Assembly (NCBI GenBank): GCA_003221435.1
Contig: QHRS01000104.1
Coordinates: 11,831-17,004, forward strand
Reading direction: 5' to 3'
Source of the DNA: Candidatus Rokuibacteriota bacterium
Lineage (GTDB): Bacteria; Methylomirabilota; Methylomirabilia; Rokubacteriales; CSP1-6
Length of the DNA: 5,174 nucleotides
A program made the position numbers and the translations under genes. Numbering within the stretch: position 1 is the stretch's first letter; every line of letters begins with the position of its first letter. The notes beneath the pieces were generated by a model, which did not search any database, was not told where the DNA came from, and saw only the letters and a list, made by a program, of their open reading frames with translations. Below are positions 1-3,883 of this stretch, one piece after another.

Positions 1-3
1 CGC

Positions 4-753
4 TCACTTTCGCAGCCCCCGGCCCGTTGCGCGTTTCGGAGCTGTCTCGACCTGGCCCCGGCGCCGGACCCACGACACGATCCGGTGCCGGTAGTAATAC
101 AGCGGCAGCGTCACCGCTACGACGACTGCCGAGAGCACGAACAGCTCGAAATACTGGCCTTCGGCTGTCTTCGCTCCCTGCGCGGAGAGCACCCAGGTCC
201 CGGGCATGCGTCCCAGCGTCGAGATGATCGCAAAGGCCCAGAACGTCATCGGGCTCATGCCGAACAGGTAACAGGCGATGTCCTTCGGCACCGCCGGGAG
301 CAGAAAGATGATGAAGCAGAGGATCGCGCCTCCGGCTTCGACGATGAATCGCATACGCTGCCAGGCTGCCCGGTTCATCACTCGCCTCACGAACGGAGCG
401 CCGAGCTTGCGACCGACCCAGAACGCCAGCAGGGAGCCTGACGTCAGCCCGATGGTGGAATAGAGGAAGCCGAGCCGCTGGCCGAACATGAAACCGCCGA
501 GGAAGCCCGTGACGTCTCCGGGTATGGGCGAGACCACCACCTGCAGCGCCTGGATGACGATGAAGATGAGCGGCGCGAGGATGCCCCAGCGGTGCAGGGT
601 TTCCCGGAGGAGCGCCTGGTCCTCGTACAGTCGGAGCACGAACTGATAGGCTTCGCCGTTGCCCCACGCGAGCCATGCGCCGGCGCCGGCGAGGAGGGTG
701 GCGAGCCCGACAACAACGATCCACCGAGGCTTCGGGATTAGCTCGCCCCCCAA
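4..753 (-). CDS. VTT-domain (TVP38/TMEM64, DedA-like) inner-membrane protein
   Basis: A polytopic membrane protein of the TVP38/TMEM64 (SNARE-associated, VTT) family; relatives are linked to lipid scrambling or transport and envelope maintenance, but the substrate here is unknown. From the TTG start at 753 it has about 249 residues. An N-terminal membrane segment (WIVVVGLATLLAGAGAWLAW, about 11-30) is followed by the family core: VVVSPIPGDVTGFLGGFMFG (about 72-91) with the PGDV re-entrant-loop motif, FWVGRKLG (about 111-118), FIIFLLPAVPKDIACYLFGM (about 147-166) with the second P..PKD loop, and a last helix before a Lys/Arg-rich tail. A GTG at 861 would add 36 residues, but that stretch is Cys/Arg/Pro-rich, has low GC3 and overlaps a better-looking frame, so I prefer TTG; the start is uncertain. 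The stop TGA is at 6-4. It follows thiO in the same direction and may be cotranscribed, though its function shows no clear thiamin link. Confidence -1.
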   Translation of the reverse strand: MGGELIPKPRWIVVVGLATLLAGAGAWLAWGNGEAYQFVLRLYEDQALLRETLHRWGILAPLIFIVIQALQVVVSPIPGDVTGFLGGFMFGQRLGFLYSTIGLTSGSLLAFWVGRKLGAPFVRRVMNRAAWQRMRFIVEAGGAILCFIIFLLPAVPKDIACYLFGMSPMTFWAFAIISTLGRMPGTWVLSAQGAKTAEGQYFELFVLSAVVVAVTLPLYYYRHRIVSWVRRRGQVETAPKRATGRGLRK

Positions 754-863
754 TGCGATCCGATCACGGCCGCAGTCGGGTCGGGCGGGCTTGCGTGGAC
801 AAACGGGGTCGGCGCAATGAGCGCGCCCAGCAGCAAAGCCGCGAGCGGCAGCCAGCGCCACAT
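738..863 (-). CDS. Possible 41-residue secreted or membrane peptide (or the misframed true N-terminus of the next gene)
   Basis: ATG at 863 opens a frame of 41 codons ending in TAA at 740-738. The peptide starts MWRWLPLAALLLGALIAP and continues PTPFVHASPPDP: a basic/aromatic n-region, a 14-residue hydrophobic core and a V-H-A/S site that resembles a Sec signal peptidase I cleavage site. By my count 34 of 41 codons end in G or C (83%), against 22 of 36 (61%) for the overlapping frame of the VTT ORF, so the codon bias favours this frame. It begins 55 nt after the thiO stop, without a clear SD. Its last codons contain a run of six G; one extra G there would join it in frame to the VTT protein at GGELIPKPRW. 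It may therefore be a real small gene, a displaced N-terminus or chance. I do not recognise the peptide. Confidence -1.
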   Translation of the reverse strand: MWRWLPLAALLLGALIAPTPFVHASPPDPTAAVIGSHWGAS

Positions 864-917
864 GGCTATGAAGCTAACGTATCATCCGCGCGGAACCCCC
901 AGCAAGCGGCCGCACCG
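864..917 (-). other. Short spacer between thiO and the VTT gene region
   Basis: This 54-bp gap holds a small GC-rich self-complementary stretch (TCCGCGCGGA on the minus strand) and a modestly AT-richer segment GATACGTTAGC. I see no terminator, no clear -10/-35 pair and no SD before the ATG at 863. Cotranscription of the VTT gene with the thi operon is the simplest reading. Confidence -1.
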
Positions 918-2024
918 TCAGCCCCGCGGGCCGGCGACGAAGCGGTCTGGCAGGAAATCGTCCGCGGCGATCGACGGCTTGCCCTCGAGAATCCACTCGG
1001 CCATCACCCGCGCGGTGATCGGCGCCAGCATGATTCCGCTGCGGTAATGCCCTGTTGCGATGAAGAGGCCCGACACTCCCGGCCAGGGGCCGAGGACGGG
1101 CAGGCTGTCGGGCGCCCACGGACGGAAGCCGTACCACGTCCGCGTGATCGCCCGGTCACCGAGCGCCGGAACGAGGTCGATCGCCGTGGCCAGGAGTCCC
1201 GCGATTCCGCCCGCCGTGACCTCCCGTCGAAAGCCCACGCGCTCCACGGTCGCGCCCACCAGCAGCTCTCCCGACGGCCGCGGCACCAGGTACACCTCAT
1301 CGCCATGGACGCAGTGAGTGAGAACCGGCGGCACGTGCGAGAGCGCCAGCATCTGGCCGCGGGCCGGTCTGACGCGGAGCTTCGCGCCCGCCGTCGCCAT
1401 CAGCTCACCCGACCACGCCCCCGCTGCGATCAGGACTGCGTCGCCGCCGAACTCTTCGCCGTCAGCGAGGACTCCCTGGGCGCGGCCGCCCGCGGTGAGG
1501 ATCCGCGTGACGGCGCGGCCCGCGCGGATCTCCACACCCGACGCGGCGGCCGCCTGGGCGTAGGCGCTGACGAGGCGCTGATTGTTGACCCAGTGGTCGC
1601 CGGCGACGAAGAGCGCTCCGCGGACCCTCGGCGAGAGCGCGGGCTCGCGGGCGCGCGTCTCGTCCTCGTCGAGGATCGCGACTCCGAACTCGGCGGCCAG
1701 CGGCGGCGGCACCCCGGTTTCGACGATCGCGCCCGCAGTAAAGATCGGGTACAGCGTGCCGCGCCTGACCAGCTCGACGTCGACACCCGTTCGCTCGAGC
1801 AACTCGGCTGCTACCGATGGGTAGAGCCGCCAGCTCGCGACCGCCAGATCCTGGAGCTGCGTGCGCGGACCGGCGCCGAGAGCCGTGAGCATGCCCGCCG
1901 CGGCGCCGGACGCCTCGCCCCCGGGGGCGCCACGCTCGAAGAGCACGACGCGAGCGCCCCCCCTGGCGAGTGTGTCCGCGGTCGCGCAGCCGATGATTCC
2001 CCCGCCGACGACGAGGACCTTCAT
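918..2024 (-). CDS. thiO: Glycine oxidase ThiO
   Basis: A 368-residue FAD-dependent oxidase of the DadA/glycine oxidase family. It oxidises glycine with O2 to the imine (dehydroglycine) used by ThiG, releasing H2O2. The N-terminal Rossmann fold VLVVGGGIIGCATA has its GxGxxG core at 7-12 and the acidic residue ending strand 2 is Glu30. GGEASGAAAGML (35-46) is the conserved FAD/isoalloxazine segment, GAWSGEL (202-208) is family-typical, and the C-terminal FAD segment is ATGHYRSGIMLAP (323-335). Residues lining the glycine site in Bacillus ThiO have apparent counterparts: Tyr245 in EVYLVPR, Arg301 in YGFRPWAPDSLP and Arg328 in HYRSG. Length is normal and nothing looks broken. The ATG at 2024 overlaps the preceding TGA in ATGA and has GAGGAG 5 nt upstream, so it is translationally coupled to the TenI/ThiE gene. 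The stop is TGA at 920-918. ThiO instead of the radical-SAM enzyme ThiH implies an aerobic route. Confidence -1.
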   Translation of the reverse strand: MKVLVVGGGIIGCATADTLARGGARVVLFERGAPGGEASGAAAGMLTALGAGPRTQLQDLAVASWRLYPSVAAELLERTGVDVELVRRGTLYPIFTAGAIVETGVPPPLAAEFGVAILDEDETRAREPALSPRVRGALFVAGDHWVNNQRLVSAYAQAAAASGVEIRAGRAVTRILTAGGRAQGVLADGEEFGGDAVLIAAGAWSGELMATAGAKLRVRPARGQMLALSHVPPVLTHCVHGDEVYLVPRPSGELLVGATVERVGFRREVTAGGIAGLLATAIDLVPALGDRAITRTWYGFRPWAPDSLPVLGPWPGVSGLFIATGHYRSGIMLAPITARVMAEWILEGKPSIAADDFLPDRFVAGPRG

Positions 2025-2617
2025 GCGAGCTCCTCGAGAAAGCGCTTCGTGGCGTCCGCCGGCGAATCGGCGGAGAGGATGGCGGAGATCACGGCGACTC
2101 CGCCCGCGCCCGCCGAGCGGACCTCGGGCACTCGTTCCGGCGTGATCCCGCCGATCGCGAGGACGGGGATACGGACCGACCGGGCCACCGTCGCGAGCGG
2201 CCCGAGCCCCTGCGGCGGGCCGAACGCGCGCTTGGACGGCGTGTCGTAGATCGGGCCGAAGACGACGAACTCGGCGCCGTCGCGCTCGGCTTCGATCGCC
2301 TCGCCGAGCCGGTGCACGGACACGCCGATGCTGAGGCCGGGCGCGTCTTCCGGCAGGATCACCAGATTGTGCGGGAGGTGGATCCCGTCGGCGCCGACCT
2401 CACGCGCCACGTCGACGTCACTGTTGATGAAGAGCCGGGCGTCCGCCCGCCGCGTCAACTCCCGGAGCCGCCCGCAGAGCGCCAGCAGCTCGGCGTGGGG
2501 CAGGTCCTTCTCGCGCGCCTGGACCATGCGGACGCCCGCGTCGAGGCACTCCGAGATGACCGAGACAAGCTCGCGCCCACGCGTCGCATGGCGGTCGGTA
2601 ATCAGGTAGAGGTGCAG
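2021..2617 (-). CDS. tenI: Thiamine-phosphate synthase family protein (ThiE/TenI), TenI-like thiazole tautomerase favoured; no standard start codon
   Basis: A (beta/alpha)8-barrel protein of the ThiE/TenI superfamily. Numbered from a provisional CTG start at 2617 it has LYLITDR (3-9), QAREK (33-37), NSDVD (65-69), GIHLPHN (78-84), GVSVH with His102, FGPIYDTPSK (120-129), IGGITPERV (155-163) and VISAI (176-180). Typical ThiE has NDRxD and GVHLGQxD for Mg-pyrophosphate chemistry; here the second motif is HLPHN, without the Gln-Glu-Asp. From memory Bacillus TenI also has a Leu-Pro there, and SVH, VFG..(Y/F)xT..K and AIGGxTPxR match it well. That, plus linkage to thiO-thiS-thiG, favours thiazole tautomerase over TMP synthase, though automatic annotation would probably say thiE. 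The frame is open from a TGA at 2644-2642, but no ATG, GTG or TTG occurs before ATG 2527, which would remove the first beta-strand. ATC 2620 or CTG 2617 are the plausible starts, without a visible SD. The stop overlaps the thiO start as ATGA. Confidence -1.
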   Translation of the reverse strand: MHLYLITDRHATRGRELVSVISECLDAGVRMVQAREKDLPHAELLALCGRLRELTRRADARLFINSDVDVAREVGADGIHLPHNLVILPEDAPGLSIGVSVHRLGEAIEAERDGAEFVVFGPIYDTPSKRAFGPPQGLGPLATVARSVRIPVLAIGGITPERVPEVRSAGAGGVAVISAILSADSPADATKRFLEELA

Positions 2618-2632
2618 GATGCTACAAACCGC

Positions 2633-2757
2633 GCAGGCCGATCAAAAGGGTCCAGATGCAAGGCGGCGAGGAAGCGACGAGTGAGGCGTATGCCTCATAC
2701 GCCGCAGCGAGGAGCGACCGAGCCAACGCCGCAGATGGGCCCTTTTCATCGGCCTGC
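2633..2757. repeat. 125-bp imperfect palindrome, MITE/REP-like element
   Basis: The two outer 10-bp ends are exact inverted copies (GCAGGCCGAT at 2633-2642 and ATCGGCCTGC at 2748-2757). Inside them are near-copies of AAAAGGG(T/C)CCA..TGC, and the centre is a perfect 8-bp inverted repeat GGCGTATG/CATACGCC (2685-2692 and 2696-2703) around a 3-nt loop; the middle arms match less well. The RNA would fold into one long rod-like hairpin. The sequence resembles dispersed palindromic repeats I recall from GC-rich Rokubacteria- and Deltaproteobacteria-like genomes; that is memory, not a search. It starts 4 nt after the thiG stop and ends about 13 nt before the first codons of the next gene. It encodes no transposase, no clear target duplication flanks it, and no U-tract follows either arm, so it is not a standard terminator. 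Confidence -1.
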
Positions 2758-2761
2758 AGGG

Positions 2762-3541
2762 TTAGGGGGCCCAGTCCGGCACGCCCTCGATGGGTGAGGA
2801 CGCGGTGGCGTAGAGCTTCTTCGGGATGCGGCCGGCCTTGAACGCGAGCCGCCCGGCCTCGACCGCGAGCCGCATGGCCGTCGCCATCGCCACCGGATCC
2901 TTCGAGCCCGCGATGGCGGTGTTCATCAGCACGCCGTCGCAGCCGAGCTCCATCGCGATCGCGGCGTCCGAGGCGGTCCCGACGCCCGCGTCGACGATCA
3001 CCGGAACGGTGACGGTCTCGAGGATGATCTTGATGTTGTAAGGGTTCCGGATGCCGAGCCCGGAGCCGATCGGCGCGCCGAGCGGCATCACCGCCGCGGC
3101 GCCCGCGTCCTGCAGCCGGTGCGCGAGCACGGGATCGTCGTTGGTGTACGGCAGCACCGTGAAGCCTTCACGCGCGAGCGTCTTGGTCGCTTCGAGCAGC
3201 CCCTGCACGTCGGGGAAGAGCGTGCGGGAGTCTCCGATCACCTCGAGCTTGATGAGCTCGCCGAGTCCGGCTTCCCGCGCCAGGTACGCCGTGCGGACGG
3301 CCTCGTCCGCCGTGTAGCAGCCCGCGGTGTTCGGCAGCAGCGTGTAGCGCTTCGGATCGACGAAATCGAGGATCGAGGTGCCCGAGCCCGGGAGGCTCAC
3401 CCGCCGGACCGCGACCGTGACGATCTCAGCGCCGGACGCCTCGATCGCCTCGCGCATGAGCTCGTTGGACGAATACTTGCCCGTGCCGACGATCAGCCGC
3501 GACCTGAATTCCCGCCCACCGAGCACCATTGGATTGTCCAT
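2762..3541 (-). CDS. thiG: Thiazole synthase ThiG
   Basis: A 259-residue (beta/alpha)8-barrel enzyme of normal family length. It condenses 1-deoxy-D-xylulose 5-phosphate, dehydroglycine and ThiS thiocarboxylate sulfur into the thiazole phosphate of thiamin. Visible signatures are FRSRLIVGTGKY (12-23), the Schiff-base lysine in IKLEVIGD (Lys98), PYTNDDPVLAHRL (131-143), the phosphate-binding GAPIGSGLGI (155-164), DAGVGTASDAA (184-194) and CDGVLMNTAIAG (201-212). All key residues are present and there is no truncation. The start ATG at 3541 follows the thiS stop by 3 nt and has a good GGAGGG site. The TAA at 2764-2762 is followed after 4 nt by the 125-bp palindromic element, which separates it from the TenI/ThiE gene. 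ThiG normally works as a complex with ThiS, which fits the tight thiS-thiG coupling. The call is very secure. Confidence -1.
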   Translation of the reverse strand: MDNPMVLGGREFRSRLIVGTGKYSSNELMREAIEASGAEIVTVAVRRVSLPGSGTSILDFVDPKRYTLLPNTAGCYTADEAVRTAYLAREAGLGELIKLEVIGDSRTLFPDVQGLLEATKTLAREGFTVLPYTNDDPVLAHRLQDAGAAAVMPLGAPIGSGLGIRNPYNIKIILETVTVPVIVDAGVGTASDAAIAMELGCDGVLMNTAIAGSKDPVAMATAMRLAVEAGRLAFKAGRIPKKLYATASSPIEGVPDWAP

Positions 3542-3544
3542 GAC

Positions 3545-3745
3545 CTACCCTCCACCCATGGGATGCACGATCTCCAGCCTGTCACCCTCGCGCAGCACGG
3601 TCCCCTCGTACGCCGACTTCGGCGCGATCTCGCGGTTCAGCGCGACCGCGGTGAACTCGCGCTTGACGTGCAGCCGCGCGAGCAGGCCGTCGATGCTGAG
3701 GCCGTCCTCGACGTCCATCGGTTGACCGTTCACCGTGATCTGCAT
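3545..3745 (-). CDS. thiS: Sulfur carrier protein ThiS
   Basis: A 66-residue ubiquitin-like (beta-grasp) protein of normal ThiS length. It begins MQITVNGQP, the first beta-strand, and ends in the HPMGGG tail, whose C-terminal Gly-Gly is adenylated by a ThiF-type enzyme and converted to a thiocarboxylate that delivers sulfur to ThiG in thiazole synthesis. The start is the ATG at 3745-3743; an in-frame TTG lies just before it, and any longer N-terminus would run through the terminator and riboswitch, so it is rejected. No Shine-Dalgarno sequence is visible, because the 11 nt upstream are the terminator U-tract plus ATTG. It is the first gene after the TPP riboswitch and is followed after 3 nt by thiG, its partner subunit. 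No thiF lies in this window, so the activating enzyme must be encoded elsewhere (thiF or a MoeB-type enzyme). Identification rests on length, both termini and context. Confidence -1.
   Translation of the reverse strand: MQITVNGQPMDVEDGLSIDGLLARLHVKREFTAVALNREIAPKSAYEGTVLREGDRLEIVHPMGGG
3548..3553 (-). promoter_or_regulatory. thiG ribosome binding site inside the thiS C-terminal glycine codons
   Basis: GGAGGG lies 6 nt before the thiG ATG and is made entirely of the last two thiS sense codons, GGA GGG, encoding the functional Gly-Gly tail. The stop TAG and 3 further nt separate it from the thiG start. It is a strong match to the anti-SD sequence and supports both the thiG start and translational coupling of thiS and thiG. 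Confidence -1.
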
Positions 3746-3749
3746 CAAT

Positions 3750-3774
3750 AAAAAAAGACCGCGGGTGCGGTCTT
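3750..3774 (-). terminator. Rho-independent terminator, expression platform of the TPP riboswitch
   Basis: The minus strand reads AAGACCGC (3774-3767), loop ACCC (3766-3763), GCGGTCTT (3762-3755), then TTTTT (3754-3750). This is a perfect 8-bp stem with a tetraloop and an uninterrupted U-tract. It lies 6 nt after aptamer helix P1 and only 4 nt (ATTG) before the thiS ATG, so when formed it would both stop transcription and leave no ribosome landing site. The 5' arm and loop (3770-3762) are perfectly complementary over 9 nt to the aptamer's P3a arm (3842-3834), a candidate antiterminator for the TPP-free state. Confidence -1.
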
Positions 3775-3780
3775 CTCGTC

Positions 3781-3870
3781 GTGTCGCGTTCCCTTCGCTG
3801 GAATTATCCAGAGCAGGTTCGAGGGGTCCCGGGCCGCACCCGGTTCTCAGGAATCCTCCCCCAGCGGCAC
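3781..3870 (-). promoter_or_regulatory. TPP (THI-box) riboswitch aptamer
   Basis: The minus strand shows the conserved TPP aptamer core in order: CTGAGA (3850-3845), GAACCTG (3821-3815), then CTGGATAATTCCAG and GCGAAGGGAA (down to about 3788). Helices I can pair: P1 GTGCCGC (3870-3864) with GCGACAC (3787-3781), six pairs and one C·A mismatch; P2 GGGG (about 3861-3858) with CCCC (3826-3823); a very short P3; an optional P3a CCGGG/CCCGG with loop TGCGG (3843-3829); and the P5 arm around GGATAATTCC. It binds thiamin diphosphate and should repress the thiS-thiG-tenI-thiO genes when TPP is plentiful. It begins 8 nt after the preceding stop codon and ends 6 nt before an intrinsic terminator, so control is probably by transcription termination. 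Family identification is very secure; the exact outer boundary is approximate. Confidence -1.
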
Positions 3871-3877
3871 CAATCGG

Positions 3878-3883
3878 ATTATA
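3878..3883 (-). promoter_or_regulatory. Candidate -10 box of the thi operon promoter
   Basis: On the minus strand the hexamer is a perfect TATAAT, rare by chance in such GC-rich DNA. It overlaps the stop codon of the preceding gene (GTA TAA T) and would place the transcription start near 3873-3870, right at the 5' side of riboswitch helix P1. No convincing -35 hexamer lies 16-19 bp upstream, where the sequence is GCGC-rich coding DNA, and there is no TGn extended -10. The position relative to the riboswitch is the main support. Confidence -1.

Noticed and set aside
4..861. VTT protein starting at GTG 861
   Set aside because: The first 36 residues are Cys/Pro/Arg-rich with low GC3 and overlap a frame with better coding signs; a TTG start at 753 gives a normal N-terminus. 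Not excluded with certainty.
675..2249. 524-codon open frame on the plus strand
   Set aside because: It lies antisense to thiO and the TenI/ThiE gene, is extremely Arg/Asp/Ala-rich without recognisable domains, and is the usual open antisense frame of GC-rich genes.
2021..2527. ThiE/TenI gene starting at ATG 2527
   Set aside because: This start would delete the first beta-strand LYLITDR and the following helix, both present in frame upstream; the barrel would be incomplete.
2642..2749. 35-codon ORF inside the palindrome, in frame with the downstream gene and stopped by TGA 2644-2642
   Set aside because: Its Arg-rich composition follows from the palindrome, it has no good SD, and stop-codon readthrough into the next gene has no supporting signal. 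Kept only as a remote explanation for the missing start.
2633..2757. Palindrome as a bidirectional Rho-independent terminator
   Set aside because: The outer arms carry AAAAGGG/CCCTTTT, but the T-run is only four long, lies inside the stem and is followed by GATCGG, so there is no proper U-tract; genes on both sides belong to one pathway.
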